Below, in pieces: positions 1 through 13,394 of a stretch of 64,000 nucleotides of DNA; position 1 is the first letter of the stretch, and every line of letters starts with the position of its first letter. The stretch is taken from contig JIBA01000013.1 in assembly GCA_000620545.1 (NCBI GenBank), forward strand, positions 551,277 through 615,276, written 5' to 3'. A program made the position numbers and the translations under genes. Below the pieces are notes generated by a model that was not told the origin of the DNA, made no database searches, and saw only the letters and a list, made by a program, of their open reading frames with translations. This DNA comes from Intrasporangiaceae bacterium URHB0013 (GTDB lineage Bacteria > Actinomycetota > Actinomycetes > Actinomycetales > Dermatophilaceae).

Positions 1-937
1 CGCGCAGGCTCCTGGCGTAGCCACCGGTGAGCAGGGCTGCCCCCGTCGCGGCGGCCCGCAGCCCGAGCACGACGCCGACGTGGTGGTACGGCGCACGCGG
101 CTCGGCGAGCAGGTCGTCACCGTCGTCCCACCAGGCGAGGAGCCCGAGGTCGTGGACGGGGGCGAAGGCCGCAGCGCGCGTGCCGATGACGACGCGGACA
201 TGGCCGCGGAGCGCCTTGAGCCAGGCGGTGTAGCGCGCCTGCGGCCCTTGGTCGGAGGTGAGCCGCACGTGCCGGCCCTTGCCGAGGACCGAGGTCAGGG
301 CGGCGTCGAGGCGGTCGACGTCCCGGTGGTCGGGCACGACGACGAGCGCGCCGCGCCCCACAGCCGCCGCCGTGGCGACGGCGACCGCCATCGCCGCCGG
401 CCAGTCCGCCTCCCCGGTGCGACCGGGAAGCGCGGTCCACGCCGCCGCCGGGCCCTCCCCGGCCGCGACGCGACGCAGCCACGCCGCACCGGCCGGGTAG
501 GCCGCCCACGGACCGGGGTCGGGTGCCGCCACCTCGTCCTGGACCGGGCACTCCATCGGGAGGTTGCGCTCGGCCGTGGCGTGGCGTTTCGGCACGGCCA
601 GACGCAGGACATCGCTGAGCGTGCCGGCATACCGGTCGGCGACGGCGCGGCAGGTTGCGAGGACCTCGGGGGTCAGCACCGGCTCGGGGCTGACCACGCG
701 TCGCAGGGGCGTCAGGCGGCCGTCGTGCTGGGCCTCGTCGCGACGCTCGACGACGAAGCCGTCGAGCTCGCGTCCCGAGAACCGGACGCGCACGCGGGCG
801 CCCGGGACCGCGTGCGCGTCGAGCTCGTCGGGAACGGCGTACTCGAAGACGCGATCCAGGTGCGCGAGCGGGGTCTCCACCACGACGGCAGCGACCGGCC
901 GTCCGGCCGGTCGCTGTCTCGTCTCGTCGTCGCCCAC
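1..937 (-). CDS. priA: Primosomal protein N' (PriA), N-terminal part, helicase-degenerate actinobacterial type; truncated by window edge
   Basis: The frame opens at a GTG at 937 and reads without a stop to base 1, giving about 312 residues. It begins VGDDETRQRPAGRPVAAVVVE and continues with the PriA DNA-binding domain (AHLDRVFEYAVPDEL, PGARVRVRFSGRELDGFVVER). Where helicase-active PriA has a GxTGSGKT Walker A, this protein reads ALPGRTGEADWPAA, and the DEEH-like box reads WWDDGDDLL, so ATPase activity is unlikely. This is the known state of actinobacterial PriA. It lies directly downstream of metK, the usual actinobacterial order. The start is apparently leaderless: TAGATT at 945-950 sits 7 nt before the GTG. 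Identity is firm; the C-terminal half is outside the window. Confidence 0.85.
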   Translation of the reverse strand, partial: MGDDETRQRPAGRPVAAVVVETPLAHLDRVFEYAVPDELDAHAVPGARVRVRFSGRELDGFVVERRDEAQHDGRLTPLRRVVSPEPVLTPEVLATCRAVADRYAGTLSDVLRLAVPKRHATAERNLPMECPVQDEVAAPDPGPWAAYPAGAAWLRRVAAGEGPAAAWTALPGRTGEADWPAAMAVAVATAAAVGRGALVVVPDHRDVDRLDAALTSVLGKGRHVRLTSDQGPQARYTAWLKALRGHVRVVIGTRAAAFAPVHDLGLLAWWDDGDDLLAEPRAPYHHVGVVLGLRAAATGAALLTGGYARSLR

Positions 938-944
938 GGGGGCG

Positions 945-950
945 AATCTA
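945..950 (-). promoter_or_regulatory. Candidate -10 element for a leaderless priA transcript
   Basis: On the minus strand TAGATT lies between the metK stop and the priA GTG at 937, with 7 nt between hexamer and start codon and no Shine-Dalgarno sequence in between. That geometry is typical of leaderless actinobacterial promoters. No clear -35 was found, as it would lie inside metK. Confidence 0.4.
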
Positions 951-953
951 GCC

Positions 954-2177
<1,224 letters not shown>

Positions 2178-2255
2178 TTGAACTCTCCCTGGCTCGGGTG
2201 CGTGGTGATGTGCGTGCTTCCGGGCGCGCGGTGGCTCGGTGGCGCTTGGGGCGAG

Positions 2256-2261
2256 AGTCTA
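2256..2261 (-). promoter_or_regulatory. Candidate -10 (TAGACT) upstream of metK
   Basis: Minus-strand TAGACT lies in the 88-nt gap between the coaBC stop and the metK start. The same hexamer is found upstream of efp (19736), pyrG (50708) and aroQ (23850), which supports a promoter role. No convincing -35 is visible 16-18 nt further upstream. Confidence 0.35.
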
Positions 2262-2265
2262 GTGC

Positions 2266-3525
2266 TCAGTCCAGCAGTGGCGAGATGGCGTCCCAGAGCG
2301 CGTCGGCGACGACGTCCTTGGAGGCCGGACCGACGGTGGTCGCCTCGTCGCTGCCGCGGCGGAGGAGGTGCACCGTCGTGTCGTCCTTGCCGAACGTCAG
2401 GTCGGCGCCCACCTCGTTGACGACCTGCAGGTCGCTGCCCTTGCGGAGGAACTTCGCCCTGGCGTGGTCCATGACACTGCCGTTCGCGTCGCCCGTCTCG
2501 GCGGCGAAGCTGACGATGAAGGGAGCGCCCGTCCCCCGGGCCTCCCGGGCTGCGACCAGCCCGCGGACGATGTCGGGGTTCTCGACGAGCTCGACCCGCA
2601 GGCCGGCCTCGCGATCGGAGGACTTCTTGATCTTGCTCTCGCTCACGGACACGGGCCGGAAGTCGGCCGGAGCAGCGGCCATGACGACCACGTCGGCGTC
2701 GGCGGCCGCCTCCTCGACGGCACGCTGCAGCTCGAGGGTCGTCTCGACGTGCACGACGTCGATGCCGTCGGGCACCGCCAGCGACACGTTGGCGGCCACG
2801 AGGGTGACCTTCGCCCCCCGGTCGGCGGCCGCACGTGCGACGGCGACGCCCTGCTTGCCCGAGGAGCGGTTGCCCAGGTAGCGCACGGGGTCGAGCGGCT
2901 CCCGCGTGCCGCCGGCGGACACGACGACGCGACGACCCTCGAGGTCGCGGGCTCCACCCACGGCTCCACCCCCGGCTTCGTGCACCGGGGCTGCGCGCCC
3001 ACTGTCGACGATGGCGAGGCATGCGGCATACAGCTGCTCAGGCTCGGGCAGGCGACCGGCGCCGATGTCCTTGCCCGTGAGTCGCCCCACGGCGGGGTCG
3101 ATGACGTGCGCACCGCGCTCGCGCAACGTGGCGACGTTGGCCTGGGTGGCCGGGTGCTCCCACATCTCGGTGTGCATGGCCGGAGCGAAGGCGACCGGGC
3201 ACCGGGCGGTGAGCAGGGTGTTGGTCAGGAGGTCGTCGGCGAGGCCGTGGGCGGCCTTCGCGAGGAGGTCGGCCGTGGCCGGGGCGACGACGACGAGGTC
3301 GGCCGACTGACCGATGCGGACGTGCGGGACCTCGTGGACCGAGGTCCACACCTCCGTGCTGACGGGCTTGCCGGAGAGGGCCGACCACGTCGGCGCCCCC
3401 ACGAACTGGAGCGCCGCCGCGGTGGGCACGACCGTGACGTCATGCCCGTGCTCGGTGAAGAGCCGGAGCAGGGAGCAGGCCTTGTAGGCGGCGATGCCGC
3501 CGCTCACACCGAGGACGACACGCAT
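2266..3525 (-). CDS. coaBC: Bifunctional phosphopantothenoylcysteine decarboxylase/phosphopantothenate-cysteine ligase
   Basis: This 419-residue protein performs two steps of coenzyme A synthesis. The N-terminal CoaC flavoprotein domain (about residues 1-185) starts VVLGVSGGIAAYKA and contains PAMHTEMWEHPAT; the C-terminal CoaB ligase domain has VSAGGTREPLDPVRYLGNRSSGKQG-type sequence and a Rossmann-like fold pattern. The ATG at 3525 gives the usual length. It lies between rpoZ and metK, the conserved actinobacterial order. Confidence 0.96.
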   Translation of the reverse strand: MRVVLGVSGGIAAYKACSLLRLFTEHGHDVTVVPTAAALQFVGAPTWSALSGKPVSTEVWTSVHEVPHVRIGQSADLVVVAPATADLLAKAAHGLADDLLTNTLLTARCPVAFAPAMHTEMWEHPATQANVATLRERGAHVIDPAVGRLTGKDIGAGRLPEPEQLYAACLAIVDSGRAAPVHEAGGGAVGGARDLEGRRVVVSAGGTREPLDPVRYLGNRSSGKQGVAVARAAADRGAKVTLVAANVSLAVPDGIDVVHVETTLELQRAVEEAAADADVVVMAAAPADFRPVSVSESKIKKSSDREAGLRVELVENPDIVRGLVAAREARGTGAPFIVSFAAETGDANGSVMDHARAKFLRKGSDLQVVNEVGADLTFGKDDTTVHLLRRGSDEATTVGPASKDVVADALWDAISPLLD

Positions 3526-3550
3526 CCGCTGCTCCCGACCCCTCGGGTGC

Positions 3551-3814
3551 TCAGGCCTCGGTGGGCGTCGAGGTCAGCAGTCCCTCGTTGATCTCGCGCA
3601 GCGAGATCGACAGCGGCTTCTCGTGGACCTCGGTCTCGACGAGCGGGCCGACGTAGTCGAGCAGGCCCTCCTGCAGCTGCGAGTAGTAGGCGTTGATCTG
3701 GCGAGCGCGCTTGGCGGAGTAGATGACGAGCGCGTACTTCGAGTCGGCGGCGGTCAGGAGGTCGTCGATCGGCGGGTTGGTGATGCCGATGGGAGCAGCC
3801 TGGGTACCGGACAC
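3551..3814 (-). CDS. rpoZ: DNA-directed RNA polymerase omega subunit
   Basis: An 87-residue protein starting from GTG at 3814 ([20 protein letters not shown]). The segment [32 protein letters not shown] matches the omega core that latches beta-prime in RNA polymerase. Length and context (gmk-rpoZ-coaBC) are typical. The roughly 100-nt gap to gmk holds no obvious gene. Confidence 0.96.
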   Translation of the reverse strand: MSGTQAAPIGITNPPIDDLLTAADSKYALVIYSAKRARQINAYYSQLQEGLLDYVGPLVETEVHEKPLSISLREINEGLLTSTPTEA

Positions 3815-3915
3815 TGTGATCTCGTTTCGTTGGTTTCAGCGGGCTTGAGCTGCGTGCCGCGACGTCGACCGCCGTGCGGTCGTGAACCGTCGGCTGGCAC
3901 ACATCACGTCGGGAC

Positions 3916-4539
3916 TCACCGGTCGGCGCGTCCCGATCTCATCAATGATACGAGTTCTTCGCTCGCCCGACGAACATCGTCGTTGACGATGACCTCGTCG
4001 AACTCGCTCTGGGCGGCCAGCTCGGCCCGGGCGGTGGACAGCCGGCGCTCACGCTCGGCCTCGTCCTCCGTGCCACGGCCGACCAGCCGGCGGACCAGCT
4101 CCTCCCAGCTCGGCGGCGCGAGGAAGACGAACAGGGCGTCGGGCCAGGTGTCACGCACCTGGCGCGCGCCCTGCAGGTCGATCTCGAGCAGCGCGTCCCG
4201 GCCCTCGCGGATGACGCGCTCGACCGGACCCCGGGGGGTGCCGTACTTCGCCGCGCCGTGCACGACGGCGTACTCGAGGAACTGTCCCGCCTCGACGAGG
4301 CGGTCGAACTCGCGGTCGTCGACGAAGTGGTAGTGCACCCCGTCGACCTCGCCCGGGCGAGGACGGCGGGTCGTCATCGAGACGGAGAACCACACGCCCG
4401 GGAAGTGGGTGCGCACATAGGCGGCGATGGTGCCCTTGCCGACCGCGGTCGGCCCGGCCAGCACCGTGAGCCGACCCCTCGGCGATCCGGCTGGGTCGTG
4501 CAGTGGCTCCGCGGGCGACGTCGCGTCAGGCGACATCAC
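3916..4539 (-). CDS. gmk: Guanylate kinase
   Basis: A 207-residue enzyme that phosphorylates GMP to GDP. The P-loop GPTAVGKGT is at residues 29-37, followed by the GMP-binding SVSMTTRRPRPGEVDGVHYHFV and a DxQGARQVR segment. Two starts overlap the mihF stop: GTG at 4539 (MMSPDA) and ATG at 4536 (MSPDA); the latter makes a TGATG junction. Both imply translational coupling to mihF. Confidence 0.95.
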   Translation of the reverse strand: MMSPDATSPAEPLHDPAGSPRGRLTVLAGPTAVGKGTIAAYVRTHFPGVWFSVSMTTRRPRPGEVDGVHYHFVDDREFDRLVEAGQFLEYAVVHGAAKYGTPRGPVERVIREGRDALLEIDLQGARQVRDTWPDALFVFLAPPSWEELVRRLVGRGTEDEAERERRLSTARAELAAQSEFDEVIVNDDVRRASEELVSLMRSGRADR

Positions 4540-4853
4540 GGCTTCTCGAAGCGGCGCAGCAGTGCCGCGACCTGGTTGGAGCCGAGGCCTCGGACCCGTC
4601 GGGACTCGGCGATGCCGACCTCCGCCATGATCGCCTTGGCGCGCACCCGGCCGACGCCGGGCATCGACTCGAGCAGCTCGGTGACCTTCATCTTGCCGAT
4701 GACCGGATCGGCCTTGCCGTCCTCGAGGACCTCGGCGAGCGAGCCGCTGGAGTACTTCAGCCGGTTCTTGACCGCCGCTCGCTCCCGACGTGCGGCTGCA
4801 GCCTTCTCGAGGGCTGCGGCCCGTTGCTCAGGGGTGAGCGGTGGAAGCGCCAC
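4536..4853 (-). CDS. mihF: Integration host factor, actinobacterial type (mIHF)
   Basis: A 105-residue nucleoid protein. The GTG start at 4853 (VALPPLTPEQRAAALEKA) is chosen over longer in-frame options because AGGAGA lies 9 nt upstream and the length equals that of known mIHF. The helix-two-turn-helix part reads ESMPGVGRVRAKAIMAEVGI, then RRVRGLGSNQVAALLRRF, as in mycobacterial IHF. The next gene is gmk, as in mycobacteria. Unlike the mycobacterial locus, two lipoprotein genes separate it from pyrF. Confidence 0.94.
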   Translation of the reverse strand: MALPPLTPEQRAAALEKAAAARRERAAVKNRLKYSSGSLAEVLEDGKADPVIGKMKVTELLESMPGVGRVRAKAIMAEVGIAESRRVRGLGSNQVAALLRRFEKP

Positions 4854-4932
4854 GGTCTTCGGTCTCCTTGCTGCCTGCCGGGAGCGACCTGCACCCCCGT
4901 CGTTCCTCACGCCTCGCGTGTTGTCTCCGCCG

Positions 4933-4962
4933 AACCTAGCGATCCGGCCGTGGGCGCCGCAA
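4933..4962 (-). promoter_or_regulatory. Candidate promoter for mihF-gmk-rpoZ
   Basis: On the minus strand TTGCGG (4957-4962) is separated by 18 nt from TAGGTT (4933-4938). This would start transcription about 70 nt before the mihF GTG. It is one of the better sigma-70-type matches in the window and indicates that mihF is not solely dependent on upstream pyr transcription. Confidence 0.5.
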
Positions 4963-5006
4963 ACGCGGGGCCCGCGGAGACGCCTGCCAGCGCGCCCTGC
5001 TGCCAC

Positions 5007-5393
5007 TCAGCTGCCGAGGTCGACCCCGCACGTCTCCCTGGCATGGGTCTCGACCCGCCTGGCCGAGCTCTCGAAGCCCTGCATCTGCGTCGTCAGGGCG
5101 GTCAGGTCCGCGTCGGCCACCGTGAACTTCTCGACGAGGACCCGTAGTGACGCCCAGTCGGCCTTGACCTCCTCTGGCGCGTTCGCCTCGATCTGCGTGA
5201 TGGTCGTCGCGACGCGGGCGGCCCTCGCCGGGTCCTCGAGGGCCTGCCCGACGTTCTTCCAGTCCGCCTCGGCCGCGGTGACGGCGTCGCAGTACGGGCC
5301 GGTGGACGTCGACGAGCAGGCCGCGAGTGGCAGGGCGGACAGGAGCAGCGCGAGGGCCACCGAGGGTCCCCTGCTCGTGGCGGTCGTTCGCAT
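5007..5393 (-). CDS. Small secreted lipoprotein, paralogue A
   Basis: A 128-residue protein if started at ATG 5393 (MRTTATSRGPSVALALLL), which places a classical signal peptide right at the N-terminus and a lipobox LAAC with Cys26. A longer in-frame extension exists but would bury the signal. The mature part has a YC near the start and ends ETHARETCGVDLGS; both cysteines are shared with the neighbouring gene at 5535-6014, suggesting a disulfide and a duplication. No known domain was recognised. Location is the outer face of the membrane by inference. It lies between pyrF and mihF, where other actinobacteria usually have no such gene. Confidence 0.8.
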   Translation of the reverse strand: MRTTATSRGPSVALALLLSALPLAACSSTSTGPYCDAVTAAEADWKNVGQALEDPARAARVATTITQIEANAPEEVKADWASLRVLVEKFTVADADLTALTTQMQGFESSARRVETHARETCGVDLGS

Positions 5394-5534
5394 CGCCCCA
5401 CCGTATGCCGTGTCGTGGGCGTCGCTCGCCGAGGCGCGCACGAGCGGCCGGTCCTCGACGGACACTCGGGCAGACGGACAGACGGTGCTGGGGTGGTGCG
5501 GTCGACCTCCCGCCGCGTGTTCGGTGCCGAGGGG

Positions 5535-6014
5535 TCAGGAGATGTCGACGCCGCAGGTCTTCTTGGCGTGGGTCTCGATCTTCGTGCCGGCAGCGTCCAT
5601 CTTCTCGGTCGAGGTGGCCAGGGCCTTCTGGTCCCCCGACGCGGCCGCGTCGACGAAGGCGATGAAGTCCCCCCAGGCCGCCTTGACCTCGGCCGGGGCT
5701 GCGGCCTCGATCTTCTGGAGCACGAGCTTGCCCCGCTCGAGGGCGGTCGCGTCGCTGAGCTTGTCCGACATGGACTCGAGCTCCTGCTGCCCCGACTTCA
5801 GCACCGTGCAGTAGGCAGCGTCAGCCGGTGCGACGCTGCCGGAGGTCGTGCTCGGGGAGGACGACGTGGACGACGCGACGGAGGTGGAGGACGTGGACGT
5901 GCCGGCGCCGGTGGACGGGGCTGTGGGGCCGGAGCTGCACGCGGCGGCGAGCGGGATCGTCGCGGTGGTGGCGACGATGACGAGCAGTCGGCGCACGCGC
6001 CCTGTGTGAGGCAT
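5535..6014 (-). CDS. Small secreted lipoprotein, paralogue B
   Basis: A 159-residue protein from ATG 6014 (MPHTGRVRRLLVIVATTA), with a signal peptide and lipobox AAAC at Cys26, then a Ser/Thr/Pro/Gly-rich spacer (about residues 28-58). The folded part repeats the pattern of paralogue A: YC near the start, a W in the middle and the ending ETHAKKTCGVDIS. Its start codon lies within three tandem 11-bp copies (6008-6040), so several ATGs occur in different frames; only 6014 and an extension at 6038 give this product. Function unknown. Confidence 0.78.
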   Translation of the reverse strand: MPHTGRVRRLLVIVATTATIPLAAACSSGPTAPSTGAGTSTSSTSVASSTSSSPSTTSGSVAPADAAYCTVLKSGQQELESMSDKLSDATALERGKLVLQKIEAAAPAEVKAAWGDFIAFVDAAASGDQKALATSTEKMDAAGTKIETHAKKTCGVDIS

Positions 6015-6040
6015 ACCAGAGGCATACCAGAGGCACACCC
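6008..6040. repeat. Three tandem 11-bp repeats over the lipoprotein B start codon
   Basis: The unit GAGGCATACCA occurs at 6008-6018 and 6019-6029, with a diverged third copy at 6030-6040. As 11 is not a multiple of three, each copy puts a minus-strand ATG in a different frame, so gain or loss of a unit would change which ATG sits nearest any upstream ribosome binding site. Confidence 0.8.
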
Positions 6041-6073
6041 GGCTGGGAAGAGCCTGGGACGCGAGCGACGTCG

Positions 6074-6913
6074 TCAGCGCAGGGAGTCGACGATCCGCGC
6101 CGCCCGGTCCACGAGGTGGCCGACGTCGGGACCGGCCCGGAGGATCTCGCGGCTCGAGGCGGCCAGCACCTGGGTGTGCGCAGGGCCGAAGGTCGACGCG
6201 AGCGAGTCGACCGTCCCGCCCTGTGCGCCGAACCCGGGGGCGAGCACGGGCGTCGCGGCCGCGACGAGGTCGAGTCCGAGCTCGTGCACGGCCGGGCCCA
6301 CCGTGGCGCCGATGACGAGGCCCACGCTGCCCAGCTCGCCGCGCGCCCGGGCAGGCGCGTTGTCGCCGCTCGCTCCGTTCACGACCGACGCCGCGACCGA
6401 CTCGCCGCCACGTACGGCGTGCTGCACGCCGGCGCCCTCCGGGTTCGAGGTGAGCGCGAGGACGAAGAGGCCGCGGCCTGCCTGCTCGGCGAGGTCGATC
6501 GCGGGTCGCAGCGACTCGTAGCCGAGGTAGGGACTGACCGTCAGGGCGTCCGGCGGGGCGACGGCGTGCGGTCCGAGATAGGCCTCGGCGTATGCCGTCA
6601 TGGTCGACCCGATGTCACCGCGCTTGGCGTCGAGGATCGTCAGGGTCCCCGCCTGCCGGAGCTCGGTGAGCACCCGCTCGAGCACGGCGATCCCGCGGCT
6701 GCCGAAGACCTCGAAGAAGGCGGACTGCGGTTTGACCGCAGCGACGCGGCCGGCGAACGCCTCCACGCACGTCAGGGCGAACCGTTCGAGCCCGGCGAGG
6801 TCGTAGGACAGGCCCCATGACTCGACCAGGGCCCGGTGCGGGTCGATCCCGGCGCAGAGGGGGCCGTGGGTCGTCATGGCGTCCTGGAGGCGCGCTCCGA
6901 AGGCCTGGCTCAT
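6074..6913 (-). CDS. pyrF: Orotidine 5'-phosphate decarboxylase (type 2)
   Basis: A 279-residue enzyme catalysing the last step to UMP. The catalytic motif LDAKRGDIGSTM is present, followed by SPYLGYESLRPAID and a GFGAQGG phosphate-binding segment. The length fits the longer type-2 PyrF of actinobacteria. ATG 6913 (MSQAFGARL) is used; a longer upstream extension in frame lacks conserved sequence. It is the last gene of the pyr operon, 43 nt after pyrD. Confidence 0.95.
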   Translation of the reverse strand: MSQAFGARLQDAMTTHGPLCAGIDPHRALVESWGLSYDLAGLERFALTCVEAFAGRVAAVKPQSAFFEVFGSRGIAVLERVLTELRQAGTLTILDAKRGDIGSTMTAYAEAYLGPHAVAPPDALTVSPYLGYESLRPAIDLAEQAGRGLFVLALTSNPEGAGVQHAVRGGESVAASVVNGASGDNAPARARGELGSVGLVIGATVGPAVHELGLDLVAAATPVLAPGFGAQGGTVDSLASTFGPAHTQVLAASSREILRAGPDVGHLVDRAARIVDSLR

Positions 6914-6956
6914 CGTGGGTCTCCGTACGGGTCGGTGGCTGGTCGGTGGCTGGTCG

Positions 6957-7907
6957 TCAGCGGCCGTGCGCGACGGCGACGGCGTCGGTGAAGCGGTCGA
7001 AGCCCTTGGCCTCGAGCAGCTCGCACAGCTCGCGCAGGACTCGGACCGGAGCCGACGGGTCGTGGAAGGCCGCGGTGCCCACCTGGACCGCGCTCGCACC
7101 CGCCGCCACCAGCTCGAGGGCATCGCGCCCGGTGCGCACTCCCCCCACGCCGAGAATGGGAACGGTCGGGATGCGCCCCTCGAACATCGCCTGACGCACC
7201 TGCCAGATTGCGCGCACCGCGACCGGGCGGATGCCCGGTCCGGAGAGGCCACCGGTGACACCGCCGAGCTGCGGGCGCATCCGGTCCGTGTCGATGACCA
7301 TGCCGAGCAGCGTGTTGATCATCGTCAGGCCGTCGGCACCGGCCTTGACGCACGCGGCAGCGATGGCCGTGATGTCGGTGACGTCGGGGCTCAGCTTGGC
7401 GAAGACCGGGATGTCACGCGGGAGCTGCTCACGCACCAGCGCGATGACCTTGGCGGAGGCCATCGGGTCGCAGGCGAACACGAGGCCGCGGTTGGCGACG
7501 TTGGGGCAGGAGATGTTCACCTCCACGCCGACGACGGCGTCGAAGGCCCGACTGGCCCGTAGCGTCGCGGCGACGTGGGCGTACTCCGTGCTCGAGCTGC
7601 CGGCGATCGAGGGCAGCACGCGGGCGCCGACGGACCTGAGCCAGGGCAGGTCCTCGTCGACGAAGGCCTCGATGCCGGGGCCCTGAAGACCGATCGAGTT
7701 CAGCATCCCGGACGGCGTCTCGGCCATGCGCGGCGTGCCGCGGCCGGATCGAGGGTCGGCCATCACGGATTTCGTCACGAACGCGCCGAGATCGGCGACG
7801 TCGAAGAAGCGGTGCAGCTCCTTGCCGTTCGCAGCGCATCCCGAGGCCGTCATGAGGGGGTTGGGCAGCCGGTGACCGCCACCGAGGTCGACGGAGAGGT
7901 CCACCAT
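6957..7907 (-). CDS. pyrD: Dihydroorotate dehydrogenase B, catalytic subunit
   Basis: A 316-residue FMN enzyme starting at ATG 7907 ([17 protein letters not shown]). Class 1B is shown by the active-site cysteine in VEVNISCPNV, the MINTLLGMVID segment, the C-terminal LGVGGVRTGRDALELVAAGASAVQVGTA phosphate-binding strand-loop, and by the partner pyrK immediately upstream. The ATG overlaps the pyrK stop (TGATG). It therefore presumably uses NAD+ through PyrK rather than quinone. Confidence 0.95.
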   Translation of the reverse strand: MVDLSVDLGGGHRLPNPLMTASGCAANGKELHRFFDVADLGAFVTKSVMADPRSGRGTPRMAETPSGMLNSIGLQGPGIEAFVDEDLPWLRSVGARVLPSIAGSSSTEYAHVAATLRASRAFDAVVGVEVNISCPNVANRGLVFACDPMASAKVIALVREQLPRDIPVFAKLSPDVTDITAIAAACVKAGADGLTMINTLLGMVIDTDRMRPQLGGVTGGLSGPGIRPVAVRAIWQVRQAMFEGRIPTVPILGVGGVRTGRDALELVAAGASAVQVGTAAFHDPSAPVRVLRELCELLEAKGFDRFTDAVAVAHGR

Positions 7908-8793
7908 CAGTGACCACCCACCTTGGGGGCGCCGACGGCGTCGTCCGGCACGCGGGCGTGACCTCCGTCGAAGGCGTCCCAGCGGACGCGGTCGCCGCGG
8001 AAGACGGGGCCCTCGACACAGGAGCGCAGCATCCGGGTCCTGCCGTCGGAGCCGACGACCGGCATGACGCACGTCATGCACACACCGACACCGCAGGCCA
8101 TCGACTCCTCGACGGCCACCTGGGCCACGGCGCCGTGCGTCTGGGCCACGCGCGTGATCGACTCGAGCATCCCCATGGGTCCGCAGCCGTACACGACGCC
8201 GGCCTTCGTGCGCTCGATGATCCCTGGCAGCGGGTCGCTGACCCAGCCCTGCTGTCCCGCTGATCCGTCGTCGGTCGTCACCGTGACGCCGTCGCAGCTG
8301 TGGCTGGCCTCGACCACGCCGAAGAGGCGGTCCTCGCTCGCGGCACCGAGGACCATCTCGACGTGGCACCCGCGCTGGCGCAGCTCTGCTGCGAGCCAGA
8401 AGAGCGGAGCACTGCCGTAGCCGCCGCCGACGAGGACACAGGCGACCGGTTCGGTGGGCAGCGGGAACGCCTTGCCGAGCGGACCGACGACGTCGACGGT
8501 GTCGTGCGGCACGCGCTCGACGATCCACCGCGTGCCGACCCCCACGGCGGAGACGACGATCTCGACGGTGCCGCCGTAGGTGCCGCTCGGGCTGACCTTG
8601 TGGATCGAGAAGGACCTCCGCAACAGCGTCCCCGACGACTCGCCGCCGACCGCGAGCGCGACGAACTGGCCGGGGCGGGCGAGCTCGGCAACACCGGGGG
8701 CGACGAGCGTGATGTGCTGGTAGGCCCCCACCCGGCGCGTCGCGATGACCTCCGCGACCTCCTGAGTGACCCGGGCGCGCAGCCGGCGCTCGC

Positions 8794-8797
<4 letters not shown>
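7907..8797 (-). CDS. pyrK: Dihydroorotate dehydrogenase B, electron transfer subunit
   Basis: A 296-residue ferredoxin-reductase-like subunit. The GTG at 8797 ([14 protein letters not shown]) overlaps the carB stop by 4 nt and is chosen over a long upstream extension that is only carB in another frame. It has an FAD-binding RSFSIHKV box, the NAD-binding [16 protein letters not shown] region, and four cysteines for a 2Fe-2S cluster in [10 protein letters not shown] and RSCVEGPVF. It passes electrons from PyrD to NAD+. Confidence 0.94.
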
Positions 8798-12134
<3,337 letters not shown>

Positions 12135-12135
<1 letters not shown>

Positions 12136-13394
12136 TACTTGCTCGCTCCGCTCGCTGTGCCTTCGTGGCTCGTCGGTCCGGGCGCCACGCGCGCCGAACG
12201 CTCTTGGTGGTCGGTACGTCTGTTGGTCATGAGCTCCACGAAGCGGTCGAAGAGGTAGGAGGCGTCGTGCGGTCCGGCTGCCGCCTCCGGGTGGTACTGC
12301 ACGGAGTACGCCGGCCGGTCGAGGCACTCGAGCCCCTCGACGACGTCGTCGTTGAGGCACACGTGCGAGACGCGCACGCGGCCGTATGCCGTGTCGCTGT
12401 CCTCGTCGAGGGGCGCGTCGACGGCGAAGCCGTGGTTGTGCGCGGTCACCTCGACCTTGCCGGTGGTGCGGTCCATGACGGGCTGGTTGATGCCGCGGTG
12501 GCCGTACTTCAGCTTGTAGGTGCCGAAGCCGAGTGCGCGACCGAGGAGCTGGTTGCCGAAGCAGATCCCGAAGAACGGGATGCCCCGGTCGAGGACCTCG
12601 CGCAGGAGAGCGACCTCGTGCTCGGCGCTGGCGGGGTCGCCGGGTCCGTTGGAGAAGAAGACGCCGTCGGGTCCGGACTCCCCCACCGCGAGGATGTCCT
12701 CGACGGTCGCGGTGGCGGGCAGGACGTGCACCTCGATGCCGCGCTGCGCCAGCAGGGCCGGTGTCATCGCCTTGATGCCGAGGTCGACCGCCGCGACGGT
12801 GAAGCGCTTCTCGCCGACGGCCGGGACGGCATACGGCTCGGCGGTGGTGACCTCCGCGGCGAGCGCGGCGCCGGCCATCTGCGGGCTCGTGCGGACCGCC
12901 TCGAGCAGCTCGGTCTCGGGCCGCCCGGTGGCGTCCCCGCTGAAGATGCCGACGCGCATCGCTCCGCGCTCGCGCAGGTGGCGCGTCAGGGCGCGCGTGT
13001 CGATGTCGCAGATGCCGACGACGCCCTGGTCGACGAGCTCGTCCTCGAGCTCACGGGTGGCGCGCCAGCTGGACGAGCGGATCGCGGGGTCGCGCACGAC
13101 GTAGCCGGCGACCCAGATACGGGTGCTCTCGTCGTCCTCGGTGTTGACGCCGGTGTTGCCGACGTGTGGCGCGGTCATGACGATGACCTGCCGGTGGTAG
13201 CTCGGGTCGGTGAGCGTCTCCTGGTAGCCGGTCATCCCGGTGGAGAAGACGGCCTCGCCGACGGTCTCGCCGAGCGCCCCGTAGGACGACCCACGGAAGG
13301 TGCGGCCGTCCTCGAGCACGAGGGTCGCCGCCACGCGCGTGCGGCCGGGCCTCCCGTCACGGCTGGGCACGGTCAGGGGGGTCTGGGTGGTCAC
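12135..13394 (-). CDS. carA: Carbamoyl-phosphate synthase small subunit (glutamine amidotransferase)
   Basis: A 419-residue subunit. GTG 13394 ([14 protein letters not shown]) overlaps the pyrC stop by 4 nt (GTGA). The N-terminal CarA fold ([32 protein letters not shown]) precedes a class I amidotransferase domain with nucleophile [12 protein letters not shown] and YSVQYHPEA. The C-terminal 30 residues are variable. It supplies ammonia to CarB. Confidence 0.96.

Noticed and set aside
2178..2265. Possible SAM riboswitch before metK
   Set aside because: The 88-nt gap lacks any recognisable SAM-I, SAM-II or SAM-IV core sequence; only a candidate -10 is seen.
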